46,835 nt of DNA from Polaribacter sp. (GTDB lineage Bacteria; Bacteroidota; Bacteroidia; Flavobacteriales; Flavobacteriaceae): assembly GCA_029250685.1 (NCBI GenBank), contig JAQXEU010000046.1, positions 1 to 46,835 on the forward strand, in the 5' to 3' direction. Of this stretch, positions 1 through 7,612 are shown piece by piece. A model generated the notes under the pieces. It had not been told where the DNA came from. It searched no databases and was given only the letters and a program-made list of their open reading frames with translations. Position 1 is the stretch's first letter, and every line of letters begins with the position of its first letter. A program made the translations under genes and the position numbers.

Positions 1-377
1 CTACTAGATGGGCTGACAATGATAGCTATGGTCATGTAAATAATGTAGTTTACTACTCCTATTTTGATACTATTGCTAATCAATATTTAATAGAATTTTC
101 TGATTTTAAACCTCTTAGTTCACCAATTATTGGCCTTGTTGCTCACTCTAATTGTACCTATATAAAAGCTATTGCTTATCCAGATAAAATTGAAGCTGGC
201 TTATCTGTAAAAAAATTAGGAAATAGTTCGGTAACTTATAGTATAGGGATTTTTAAAAAAGATGAAAATACTCCTTGTGCATATGGAGAGTTTGTTCACG
301 TTTTTGCAGACAGAATAAGTAAGAAATCAATATCAATCCCCAAAAAAATAAAAGAAGCTTTAAAGAAGTTGCTTTAA
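1..377 (+). CDS. Acyl-CoA thioesterase, 4HBT hotdog family (3' part, start outside window)
   Basis: The frame is open from base 3 to a TAA at 375-377, giving 124 visible residues. The first residues read TRWADNDSYGHVNNVVYY, the 4-hydroxybenzoyl-CoA thioesterase-type signature (R-W-x-D-x-D-x-x-G-H-V-N-N-x-x-Y) in which the conserved Asp is catalytic. Only a short N-terminal strand should be missing, because this motif normally lies about 15-20 residues from the start. Such enzymes hydrolyse acyl-CoA thioesters in the cytoplasm; the chain-length preference cannot be read from sequence. The stop codon is one base from the stop codon of the convergent AlkB-like gene, with no room for a terminator hairpin. 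The family call is firm; the substrate is unknown. Confidence 0.85.
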   Translation, partial: TRWADNDSYGHVNNVVYYSYFDTIANQYLIEFSDFKPLSSPIIGLVAHSNCTYIKAIAYPDKIEAGLSVKKLGNSSVTYSIGIFKKDENTPCAYGEFVHVFADRISKKSISIPKKIKEALKKLL

Positions 378-378
378 T

Positions 379-1425
379 TTAAGCGATTGATTTGTTACGA
401 TAAAGATCTAATCTTTTTTTCATTATAGGTTTAAATAGGAACGGGAAATAGGATAACATTAACATGGCAGGATATCCATAAGGTAAGGTAGGACTGTCAT
501 TTTTTGATTCCAATACTTGATAAGGCTTTGCCCCGCTGTGGTGGTGATCTGAATGTCTTGTTAATTCAAATAACAACACCCTTCCAATAATATGATCTGA
601 ATTCCACGAATGTTCACGTTTTACTCGTTCATACCTTCCATTAGCTTTCTTTTTTCTACGAAGTCCGTAATGAGAAAAATAATTTTGCGCTTCTAAAACT
701 GAAATTCCATACACTGCTGTGATAAAATAGATAGCTGTTACGTTAAAGCCAAAAAAGAAATTAATTCCAACAAAAAGTGACACCGATAAAAGTGTAAAAA
801 ATATCATTGGGTTGAATAATGAAGACTTTCCCACAGATCTCAACCTTTCTGTTTCTAATCGCCATGTTTTAAAATAACCTCCTATTTGAGATTTCAATGC
901 AAACCAATAAAAAATATCGCCTTCTTTGGCAGAGGTAAGATCATTTGGGGTTGCTACATCTCTGTGATGGCCAGAATTATGATAGGTCATAAAGTGGTTT
1001 TGTATGGCCGTTAATAATAATATGTGAGCTAAAAATTGTTTCAATTTATGATCTTTTTTGTGACCTAACTCATGTCCAATATTAATTCCATTGACCCCTA
1101 AAATTGTTCCCATAAACAAAATACAAGCTATTAAATCAGAAGTTAATATTGAAGGGTTAGAAACCGTAATCAAAAATTGGTATACCACAAATAAATGAAG
1201 CGGTACTGAAAGATAAAGAACAACGTCATAAAAAATATTTTCTGTTGCTAATTCTTTCTCAACAGAAGTCAAGTTATACGTATTGTGAGGTAAAAAGTTT
1301 TCTAATACAGGAACTATAACATATAAACTAAAAATACCTGTGTAAGCGATTATGCCGGTAGTATTAAATGTTAATAATCCTAGTAAAGGAACAATAAAGG
1401 CTGAAAAATATTTAAATTTTGCCAT
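379..1425 (-). CDS. AlkB-like membrane di-iron monooxygenase (alkane 1-monooxygenase / fatty acid desaturase superfamily)
   Basis: This 348-residue polytopic membrane protein has several hydrophobic segments and the eight-histidine pattern of the integral-membrane di-iron oxygenases: HELGHK at 118-123, HNSGHH at 149-154 and RHSDHH at 290-295, plus the AlkB-specific NYFSHYGL at 248-255 and GRYERVKREHSWNSDH at 263-278. AlkB enzymes hydroxylate terminal carbons of alkanes or fatty acyl chains using electrons from rubredoxin. Two usual AlkB glutamates are replaced: Tyr148 stands where box 2 has Glu (EHxxGHH), and Ser251 where NYxEHYG has Glu. No rubredoxin or reductase gene is visible nearby. The family is confident, but alkane specificity is an inference. 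A -7 motif lies at 1472-1479. Confidence 0.8.
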   Translation of the reverse strand: MAKFKYFSAFIVPLLGLLTFNTTGIIAYTGIFSLYVIVPVLENFLPHNTYNLTSVEKELATENIFYDVVLYLSVPLHLFVVYQFLITVSNPSILTSDLIACILFMGTILGVNGINIGHELGHKKDHKLKQFLAHILLLTAIQNHFMTYHNSGHHRDVATPNDLTSAKEGDIFYWFALKSQIGGYFKTWRLETERLRSVGKSSLFNPMIFFTLLSVSLFVGINFFFGFNVTAIYFITAVYGISVLEAQNYFSHYGLRRKKKANGRYERVKREHSWNSDHIIGRVLLFELTRHSDHHHSGAKPYQVLESKNDSPTLPYGYPAMLMLSYFPFLFKPIMKKRLDLYRNKSIA

Positions 1426-1471
1426 ACTATTTAAAATAAATTAAATTTCAAAAATCTAATATACTGATAAT

Positions 1472-1479
1472 CAAATATA
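1472..1479 (-). promoter_or_regulatory. Bacteroidota -7 element (TATATTTG) for the AlkB-like gene
   Basis: The minus strand reads TATATTTG, an exact match to TAnnTTTG, about 47 bases before the ATG at 1425. No clear TTG -33 box is seen at the right spacing. Confidence 0.45.
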
Positions 1480-1531
1480 AATATGGCAGAGTTGCTATTT
1501 TTTTCTGAATTGAGAACCTATTAGTTCAAGA

Positions 1532-2242
1532 TTAACTTTTTTTGGTTGCTCCAATTTCATCATTAATTTGTTTAACCAAAATCTCATCTGTTTTTATGCC
1601 CCTGAGAATTCGACCTTTGTAATAATGATGTAAATAAAGTTTATCTTGTATTTGTTGTAGTATCTTTTGAGGAATTTTTAAATTCCCTGTATACGTTCTA
1701 TCAATTTGATAACCAAGGGCATTTACCTGATTACTATTGTATTTTGTATTGGTATAAAGAAAATCCAGGATTGCATTGGCTCTCAAATCTATCATCCCTT
1801 CTATTTGTTTACAAAAATCATGATATATATATTTTTTCTGAAGAGCTGTAACTACTGATTCATTATCAATTAATTCAATTAGCCCTGAGTTTTGAAGCCC
1901 TCGATACTCTTCCTGATTGTCAACGAATATAGTATTGATTGATATTGCTGCTCCAATATGATACCCAATAGAATCTCTAGAATATTTAGAAAGTTGATTT
2001 TGGTTGTCTACTATCCATTGACCAGATTTAATCGCAATTTTTTGTGCCTCAAGATTAAATGAATAATCTTCATGATCAACCTTACAATTAGTTAAAATTC
2101 TACTTAAAGATTGATTTTTTAAAGTTTCCTTGTATTTGATAGCATTTTGTTTCTCAAGATAAAATGAAATTGAAATCCCCAATACAATGACCAAAAACTC
2201 TAAAAAATACCTTATCAATTGTTTTTTCATAAAAACTATCAT
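1532..2242 (-). CDS. Hypothetical single-pass membrane protein
   Basis: I do not recognise a named family. The protein is up to 236 residues. It has a short basic start followed by one hydrophobic segment (about residues 10-28, LIRYFLEFLVIVLGISISFY) and then a soluble, mostly helical domain without cysteine pairs or catalytic signatures. This resembles the flavobacterial class of short membrane-anchored helical proteins of unknown role, with the bulk probably periplasmic. Two starts are possible: ATG at 2242, or ATG at 2230 (MKKQLIRYF), which gives a more typical basic anchor start. A TATTTTTG -7 element at 2256-2263 allows either. It is flanked by the AlkB-like gene and ssb on the same strand, but the ssb terminator separates it from ssb. 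Confidence 0.6.
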   Translation of the reverse strand: MIVFMKKQLIRYFLEFLVIVLGISISFYLEKQNAIKYKETLKNQSLSRILTNCKVDHEDYSFNLEAQKIAIKSGQWIVDNQNQLSKYSRDSIGYHIGAAISINTIFVDNQEEYRGLQNSGLIELIDNESVVTALQKKYIYHDFCKQIEGMIDLRANAILDFLYTNTKYNSNQVNALGYQIDRTYTGNLKIPQKILQQIQDKLYLHHYYKGRILRGIKTDEILVKQINDEIGATKKS

Positions 2243-2255
2243 TAATTTATAAAAT

Positions 2256-2263
2256 CAAAAATA
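2256..2263 (-). promoter_or_regulatory. -7 element (TATTTTTG) for the hypothetical membrane protein
   Basis: The minus strand reads TATTTTTG, an exact TAnnTTTG match. It lies just past the ssb terminator and 13 bases before the first candidate start codon, so the gene is probably transcribed on its own. Confidence 0.4.
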
Positions 2264-2268
2264 CTAAA

Positions 2269-2294
2269 AAAAGGATGCCTAGTGGCATCCTTTT
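2269..2294 (-). terminator. Intrinsic terminator of ssb
   Basis: An 11-bp stem (AAAAGGATGCC with its complement GGCATCCTTTT) closes a 4-base loop. On the minus strand it is followed by a run of seven T residues, as expected for termination of ssb about 24 bases past its stop codon. Confidence 0.85.
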
Positions 2295-2317
2295 ATTTTC
2301 CATAACATTTATTACTT

Positions 2318-2653
2318 CTACTTTCCTCCCAACATTAACAATTCGTTACAGACTACTTCTGTGATGTATTTTTTTTCTCCTTCTTTACTCTCATAAGAGC
2401 GAGAGGTTAATTTGCCTTCAATTGCAATTTCATTTCCTTTTGTCACATACTTTTCAATAATTTCAGCAGTCTTATTCCATGCCACAACATTGTGCCATTG
2501 TGTGTCGGTTATTTTTTCACCTAGTGAATTTTTATAACTTTCATTTGTTGCAATGGAAAACTTTGCTAATTTCTTACCACTTTCTAAAGTAATAATTTCA
2601 GGATCGTTTCCTAGGTTTCCAATTAACTGTACTTTGTTTCTTAACGTATTCAT
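2318..2653 (-). CDS. ssb: Single-stranded DNA-binding protein, short form
   Basis: This 111-residue protein is one OB-fold. It starts NKVQLIGNLGNDPE and contains the SSB-typical ATNESYKN, TQWHNVVAWNKTAE and YVTKGNEIAIEGKLTSRSYE stretches. Replicative bacterial SSBs carry a disordered tail ending in an acidic DDIPF-like peptide that recruits partner proteins; here the protein stops right after the OB fold (LLMLGGK). It should therefore bind single-stranded DNA but not recruit partners in the usual way. It is probably an accessory paralogue, with a full-length SSB elsewhere. It is monocistronic, ends in a strong terminator and diverges from the zinc-ribbon gene. The family call is firm; the accessory role is inferred. 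Confidence 0.93.
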   Translation of the reverse strand: MNTLRNKVQLIGNLGNDPEIITLESGKKLAKFSIATNESYKNSLGEKITDTQWHNVVAWNKTAEIIEKYVTKGNEIAIEGKLTSRSYESKEGEKKYITEVVCNELLMLGGK

Positions 2654-2670
2654 AAGATAAGGTTTTTAAA

Positions 2671-2690
2671 CACTTCGACTTTGCTCAGTG
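2671..2690. repeat. Possible copy of a dispersed Bacteroidota intergenic repeat
   Basis: The sequence CACTTCGACTTTGCTCAGTG lies 17 bases before the ssb start. It has imperfect dyad symmetry (CACT...AGTG) and resembles short CTTCGAC...GCTCAG elements that I recall as scattered through many Bacteroidota genomes. Only one copy is in this window, so its repeat nature is from memory. Confidence 0.4.
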
Positions 2691-2708
2691 CATATTTATA
2701 TTAATTTT

Positions 2709-2726
2709 TGTCAATTCGTTTTGACA
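2709..2726. promoter_or_regulatory. Inverted repeat TGTCAA-N6-TTGACA, possible operator
   Basis: Perfect 6-bp arms are separated by six bases in the shared region between divergent ssb and the zinc-ribbon gene. The spacing suits a small dimeric regulator. No regulator gene is adjacent, so this is only a candidate. Confidence 0.3.
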
Positions 2727-2779
2727 TGGCAAAGATGCGTCGACGTCCAAATTTTATTCGGTTAAAAAGCGCTTACTTT

Positions 2780-2809
2780 CGTATGTAAACGTTTGTAGTC
2801 GTTTGTAAA
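2780..2809 (+). repeat. Three tandem 10-bp repeats (consensus CGTTTGTAAA)
   Basis: Three direct copies, CGTATGTAAA, CGTTTGTAGT and CGTTTGTAAA, abut with no gap, so each falls on the same face of the helix. They end 10 bases before a TATCTTTA -7-like box (2820-2827) for the zinc-ribbon gene, the position expected for activator or repressor sites. Confidence 0.5.
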
Positions 2810-2819
2810 TGATTTTTAG

Positions 2820-2827
2820 TATCTTTA
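2820..2827 (+). promoter_or_regulatory. -7-like element (TATCTTTA) for the zinc-ribbon gene
   Basis: This matches TAnnTTTG except for the last base and lies 21 bases before the ATG at 2849. A TTG inside the third 10-bp repeat is 14 bases upstream, shorter than usual, which would fit an activated promoter. Confidence 0.4.
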
Positions 2828-2848
2828 TTGTCAACAAATTAAAAAGCA

Positions 2849-3199
2849 ATGGAGACAAAGCAATGTTTAGAATGTGGAGATAAAATAATCGGTAGAATTG
2901 ATAAAAAATTCTGCACAGATTATTGTCGAAACAGCTATAACAACAAGGTCAATAAAGAGAGTAAAAACTTAATAAGAAACACCAATAATCGACTTCGAAA
3001 AAACTATAAAATTTTATCAGAATTAAATGTTTCTGGTAAAACAAAAGTGACACGAACTAAATTATTTGATAAAGGATTTGATTTCAATTATTTCACATCC
3101 ATTTATAAAACCAAAACTGGAAATGTCTATTATTATTTATACAATCAAGGGTATTTAGCTTTAGAAAGTGATTATTTTCTATTAATTAAAAGAGAATAA
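2849..3199 (+). CDS. Small zinc-ribbon protein, flavobacterial conserved hypothetical
   Basis: The 116-residue protein begins with a treble-clef or zinc-ribbon motif, CLECGDK (Cys6, Cys9) then FCTDYCRNSY (Cys22, Cys26), i.e. C-x2-C-x12-C-x3-C. This resembles DUF2116-type ribbons. The rest is basic and rich in Lys, Arg and Asn, ending in a short predicted alpha/beta region (GNVYYYLYNQGYLAL). It has no signal peptide or membrane segment. A zinc ribbon with a basic body suggests nucleic-acid binding, but that is inference. It diverges from ssb and has a distinctive upstream region with three phased 10-bp repeats. The gene is surely real; its function is unknown. Confidence 0.8.
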   Translation: METKQCLECGDKIIGRIDKKFCTDYCRNSYNNKVNKESKNLIRNTNNRLRKNYKILSELNVSGKTKVTRTKLFDKGFDFNYFTSIYKTKTGNVYYYLYNQGYLALESDYFLLIKRE

Positions 3200-3245
3200 C
3201 AAAAGCTTTATCGATTTAAAAACCAACAAATTATCTAAAAAATAG

Positions 3246-3253
3246 TACTTTTA
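3246..3253 (+). promoter_or_regulatory. -7-like element (TACTTTTA) for the M28 peptidase
   Basis: TACTTTTA is a TAnnTTTA variant of the -7 box, 16 bases before the ATG at 3270. The same 11 bases, AGTACTTTTAT, occur before the secreted protein gene at 30562. Confidence 0.3.
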
Positions 3254-3269
3254 TAAAAACCACTACTTC

Positions 3270-5579
3270 ATGAAAAAATACGCTCCAATTATTTCCATTC
3301 TAATTATTGTATCAGTAATCTATTGGAGTTTTGCTGATATGTTGCCTTCGTATTCTGAAAATAAAAAAGTAACCGAAACCGAATTTTCTATAAATAATGC
3401 GCTAAAGCATTTAAAAGAAATTTCAAAAACTACACATTATACAGGTTCAGAAGATCATATAAAGGTTCAGAATTATATTGTAAATGAACTTAAAAAATTA
3501 GGTTTACAACCAGAAATTCAACAACAAGTTGCTATCAATAATAAATGGAGAGCTGCGACAAATAGCGCCAATATTATTGCAACGATAAAAGGTAGCGAAG
3601 GTGGCAAATCGTTGGTTTTATTATCACATTACGATTCTAATCCACATTCGTCTTTAGGAGCAAGTGATGCTGGTTCTGGAGTTGTTACGATTTTAGAAAG
3701 TGTAAGAGCTTTTTTAGCAAAAAACAAAATACCAAAAAACGACATTCATATTGTAATTACCGATGCAGAAGAATTAGGACTTTTAGGCGCAAAAGCTTTT
3801 GTGGATAAGCATCCGTTAGCAAAAAATATTGGTTTGGTTTTAAATTTTGAAGCTCGTGGAAGTGGTGGACCAAGTTATATGTTGATGGAAACCAATGGTA
3901 AAAACAGTAAACTATTGACTGAGTTTATTAAAGCAAATCCAAATTATCCAGCAGCAAATTCGTTAATGTATAGCATTTATAAAATGTTGCCAAACGATAC
4001 AGATTTAACTGTTTTTAGAGAAAATGGAAATATAAATGGATTCAATTTTGCATTTATCGGAGATCATTTTGATTATCATACAGCACAAGATTCTTACGAA
4101 AGGTTAGACAGAGAAACACTCTTACATCAAGCAGATTATTTAATGACCACGTTAAATTATTTTGCAAATTCTGATTTATCAAATTTAGAAAGTACCAAGG
4201 ATCATATTTATACAAACTTCCCTTTTACAACATTATTACATTATCCATTTTCATGTATTTTACCTTTATTGATTATAGCCGTTTTAATATTAATCGGAGT
4301 CTTATTTTTCGGAATTGCACTAAATAAAATAACCATAAAAGGGTTATTAAAAGGCTTTACACCGTTTACTCTTTCATTGGTTATTTGTGTTGGAATTTCA
4401 ATTTTATTATGGAAAGGAGTTTTATTAATTCACCCTCATTATAAAGACATTTTACACGGATTTACTTATAATGGATATGAATATATTGCCGCTTTTTCTT
4501 TGTTAAATATTTGGTTACTTTTTAAAATTTACAAACCGTTTTTTAAGAAATATAAAGGAGCCGATTTAGTGGTTGCACCACTTATTTTTTGGCTGATAAT
4601 TAACCTATTGATATTTATCTATTTAAAAGGTGCTGCGTATTTTATCATTCCCGTTTATTTTGCTTTATTAACTTTAGGAATATTTATTTTCATTGACACT
4701 AAACGAACAACTAAAATTGCTGTTTCTACTATTTTAGCAATTCCGATAATCTTTATTTTTGCGCCACAAATTAAAATGTTTCCTGTTGGATTAGGGTTGA
4801 AAAATTTATTTATAAGCGGCTTATTTTTAGTGTTAATTTTCGGGTTGATGACGCCAATTTTCGCAACATATAAATCAAGAAAATTTCTTACAAAATTAAT
4901 TGGATTTAGCACGATTTTCTTTTTTGCTTTTGCAACTTATAATAGCGGATTCGATGAAAATAAAAAGAAACCAAATAGCGCAGTTTTTATAAGTGATATT
5001 GATTCAAATCAATCGTATTGGGCAACGTATGATTCAAAACCAGATGCTTATACAAAACAATTTTTAGGAGATAATCCAACCAAAGGAAATTTCACAGGAA
5101 CCACTTCTAAAAGCAAATACAATACATCTTATCGTTTTCATAAGAAAACAGAAAATAGAGCGATTAATTCACCGGAGATTTCAACCATAAATGATACAAT
5201 TATTGGCGATTTCAGAAACATTTCATTACTCATAAAACCTCAACGTTTGGTTAATAAGTTAGAGTTAATAGCAAATGCTCCAATTACATTTAATTCAATT
5301 GGCGTACAAAATGTTTACCTAGATAAAAAGAAAGAAGCAAATACATTTAAAGTAACAAGAGGAACTATTTTAAGTTATTTTTTAGCTGCAAAAGATTCTA
5401 TTTTAAAAGTAGATTTCACTATCAATAAAAATAGCATTCCTAACATTAGTTTGATTGAGTCTTCGTTTGATTTACAAACAAATTCGTTGTTTAATATCAA
5501 ACCTAGAAGCAAAGAAATGATGCCAATGCCATTTGTAACAAATGATGCTGTGATTACGATACAGAAAATAAAGCTATAA
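3270..5579 (+). CDS. M28 family zinc aminopeptidase with C-terminal membrane domain (ERMP1/Fxna-like)
   Basis: In this 769-residue protein an N-terminal anchor (about residues 5-22) leads into an M28 catalytic domain (about 40-300) with the co-catalytic zinc set visible: His120 in LLSHYDS, Asp133 in SDAGSG, Glu167/Glu168 in DAEELG, Glu194 in NFEARG and His270 in DYHTAQDS. About nine hydrophobic segments follow (roughly 330-560), then a soluble C-terminal domain (about 570-769). This order matches endoplasmic-reticulum metallopeptidase-like M28 proteins common in Bacteroidota. The catalytic domain probably faces the periplasm and trims N-terminal residues from peptides; the specificity cannot be read. 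The gene is monocistronic and ends at a hairpin shared with convergent pyk. Confidence 0.9.
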   Translation: MKKYAPIISILIIVSVIYWSFADMLPSYSENKKVTETEFSINNALKHLKEISKTTHYTGSEDHIKVQNYIVNELKKLGLQPEIQQQVAINNKWRAATNSANIIATIKGSEGGKSLVLLSHYDSNPHSSLGASDAGSGVVTILESVRAFLAKNKIPKNDIHIVITDAEELGLLGAKAFVDKHPLAKNIGLVLNFEARGSGGPSYMLMETNGKNSKLLTEFIKANPNYPAANSLMYSIYKMLPNDTDLTVFRENGNINGFNFAFIGDHFDYHTAQDSYERLDRETLLHQADYLMTTLNYFANSDLSNLESTKDHIYTNFPFTTLLHYPFSCILPLLIIAVLILIGVLFFGIALNKITIKGLLKGFTPFTLSLVICVGISILLWKGVLLIHPHYKDILHGFTYNGYEYIAAFSLLNIWLLFKIYKPFFKKYKGADLVVAPLIFWLIINLLIFIYLKGAAYFIIPVYFALLTLGIFIFIDTKRTTKIAVSTILAIPIIFIFAPQIKMFPVGLGLKNLFISGLFLVLIFGLMTPIFATYKSRKFLTKLIGFSTIFFFAFATYNSGFDENKKKPNSAVFISDIDSNQSYWATYDSKPDAYTKQFLGDNPTKGNFTGTTSKSKYNTSYRFHKKTENRAINSPEISTINDTIIGDFRNISLLIKPQRLVNKLELIANAPITFNSIGVQNVYLDKKKEANTFKVTRGTILSYFLAAKDSILKVDFTINKNSIPNISLIESSFDLQTNSLFNIKPRSKEMMPMPFVTNDAVITIQKIKL

Positions 5580-5610
5580 AAAAGTCTGATGAATTTCATC
5601 GGACTTTTTC
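5578..5610. terminator. Bidirectional terminator between the M28 peptidase gene and pyk
   Basis: The stem AAAGTCTGATGA / TCATCGGACTTT has one G-T pair and a 3-base loop, with A and T runs on the two sides. It can end both convergent transcripts. Confidence 0.8.
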
Positions 5611-5626
5611 AGAATGCTTATTGCAT

Positions 5627-7054
5627 TTATTTTATCTGAGAAACACGTAATGTATTTACCATTCCTTTTGCTTCAACTGGCATCGAAGTTAAATTAATCA
5701 CGTAATCATTTGTTGCTACATAACCTCTTTTTTTTGCAATTAGATTAATATCAACAACTGTATCGTCTGTACTTACATTTTTATCGTAAAAGAAAGATCT
5801 AACTCCCCATAGTAAACTCATCTTCGCTAAAATCCTTTTTTCTGATGAAAATGCTAAAATAGTTGATGCCGGTCTCCAAGCAGAAATTTGAAATGCTGTA
5901 TAACCACTATTTGTTAAAGTCGAAATTGCAGTTGCTTTAACATCGTTTGCCATTAATGCCGCATGATGACAAATAGCTTTAGTAATAAACCGATCAGTTC
6001 TAATATGTGGTGGTGCTTGTGGAACTTTAATTAAAGGCGAATTTTCTACACTTTTAATAATTTCTGACATTTTTTCAATGACTTTAATTGGATGTGCTCC
6101 AACTGAAGTTTCTCCGGATAACATTAATGCATCTGCGCCATCCATAATAGAATTAGCAACATCATTTACCTCTGCTCTAGTTGGTACAGCATTGGTAATC
6201 ATTGTTTCCATCATTTGTGTTGCAATAATTACAGGAATTCTTGCCAATTTTGCTTTCCGAACCAACAATTTTTGAATAAGTGGTACTTCTTGCATCGGAA
6301 TTTCTACACCTAAATCTCCACGAGCAACCATTAAACCATCACAATACGGAATTAATGCATCAATATTTTGTACAGCTTCAGGTTTTTCAATTTTAGCGAT
6401 CACCGGAATTCTATATTCAGATTTTTGACTGATTAAATCGTGTAATTTTCTTAAATCTTCTGGGTTTCTAACAAACGAAAGTGCAATCCAATCTACCTTT
6501 TGCTCAATTGCAAAAATTGCATCTTTCATGTCTTTCTCAGTCAATGCTGGTAAAGATATTTTTGTGTTTGGCAAATTAACTCCTTTCTTTGAAGACAAGA
6601 TTCCTCCAACAATAACTTTTGTTGTTACTTCATTTTTTTTGTTAGTTGAAACAACTTCAAACATTAATTTACCATCATCAACCAAAATATTTTCTCCTTT
6701 CTGTACATCTCTAGGGAAATTTTGATAAGTCATAAATGCCTTCTCCTTATTTCCAATACATTTATCCGTTGTAAAAACAAAAGTATCATTATCTCTTAAA
6801 ATAACATTCTCCTCCATTACACCAACACGTAATTTTGGCCCCTGTAAATCTCCTAAAATGGCAACATGAAAATTCTTTTCTTCATTAATTTCTCTAATGT
6901 CTTTAATTCTTGCTTTTACATTGTCGTATTCTGCATGAGAAAAATTTATTCTGAAAACGTTTACACCAGCATCAATCAATTCAGAAATAATCTCTTTAGT
7001 ATTTGTTGCAGGTCCTAATGTTGCAAGAATTTTTGTTTTTTTGTTTTTTGCCAT
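5627..7054 (-). CDS. pyk: Pyruvate kinase
   Basis: This 475-residue cytoplasmic enzyme converts phosphoenolpyruvate and ADP to pyruvate and ATP in glycolysis. The length and order fit the family: N-terminal KTKILATLGPAT, substrate- and metal-binding IAKIEKPEA (219-227, with the catalytic Lys) and MVARGDLGVEIP (242-253), the B domain between about 70 and 165, ATQMMETMI and SGETSVGAHP further on, and a C-terminal regulatory domain from about 350. It starts two bases after the stop codon of the IPExxxVDY gene, so the two are translated from one transcript. This is the last gene of the acpP-fabF-rnc-IPExxxVDY-pyk cluster. Confidence 0.98.
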   Translation of the reverse strand: MAKNKKTKILATLGPATNTKEIISELIDAGVNVFRINFSHAEYDNVKARIKDIREINEEKNFHVAILGDLQGPKLRVGVMEENVILRDNDTFVFTTDKCIGNKEKAFMTYQNFPRDVQKGENILVDDGKLMFEVVSTNKKNEVTTKVIVGGILSSKKGVNLPNTKISLPALTEKDMKDAIFAIEQKVDWIALSFVRNPEDLRKLHDLISQKSEYRIPVIAKIEKPEAVQNIDALIPYCDGLMVARGDLGVEIPMQEVPLIQKLLVRKAKLARIPVIIATQMMETMITNAVPTRAEVNDVANSIMDGADALMLSGETSVGAHPIKVIEKMSEIIKSVENSPLIKVPQAPPHIRTDRFITKAICHHAALMANDVKATAISTLTNSGYTAFQISAWRPASTILAFSSEKRILAKMSLLWGVRSFFYDKNVSTDDTVVDINLIAKKRGYVATNDYVINLTSMPVEAKGMVNTLRVSQIK

Positions 7055-7056
7055 AT

Positions 7057-7527
7057 TTAAAAAATTAAAAAATCTTTCGATTTTAATGTATTGGGTTCTA
7101 TTTTATAAGAGGTAATTACTTGATTTATAGAATTTATTTCTTCAATTTTTCTTGCGATGTAATCGTAATTGAAATCGCCTTCTAATTTTAGAAAAAAATC
7201 CACTTTCTTTTTTTCAGGAATTAAATAGGTTGTTATTTCGTTTGATTGAAAGAATCCTTTTGAAGTTCCTTCTATATTATTTGAATACTGATTAGAAATT
7301 AAAAACCAAGATTGACTAAATTTTGTATTTATGAACTCGTATATATCAAAAGCTGCATTGTTGTTTTTATTTTCAAAATCTAAACTATAACTTGCTCTCA
7401 CAAATTTTGTGTTCATCTTTTGATTTAACACATATGCCAATTTACATTCCTCTAAAGTAGAATGAATTCCAATTAAAGTATAGTTGTTATCAGAAAAATC
7501 ATTTAACTCTAATGAATGAATTTGCAT
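7057..7527 (-). CDS. IPExxxVDY family protein
   Basis: The 156-residue soluble protein carries the name-giving motif as IPEKKKVDF (Tyr replaced by Phe) in the middle of the sequence. It sits between rnc and pyk, its usual place in Bacteroidota. The family has no established function; the conserved placement suggests a link to RNA processing or glycolytic gene expression, which is speculation. It follows rnc by 85 bases, enough for an internal promoter, but only a weak TATTTTAG box is seen there. It precedes pyk by two bases. Confidence 0.85.
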   Translation of the reverse strand: MQIHSLELNDFSDNNYTLIGIHSTLEECKLAYVLNQKMNTKFVRASYSLDFENKNNNAAFDIYEFINTKFSQSWFLISNQYSNNIEGTSKGFFQSNEITTYLIPEKKKVDFFLKLEGDFNYDYIARKIEEINSINQVITSYKIEPNTLKSKDFLIF

Positions 7528-7612
7528 TGTATATGACTTATCCGGTTATCAATATTTCCTTGCTAAAATACATATAGTTTCCGAAAAGGTAAATAAAAAC
7601 TGTTGTAAAATC

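Noticed and set aside
4655..4912. Minus-strand ORF of 85 codons inside the M28 peptidase gene
   Set aside because: It lies wholly within the membrane-domain coding sequence on the other strand and has no recognisable motif or promoter; it is a shadow of the real gene. The same holds for the other ORFs nested in pyk, sufB, sufC, sufD, thiL, sdhA and the TonB receptor gene.
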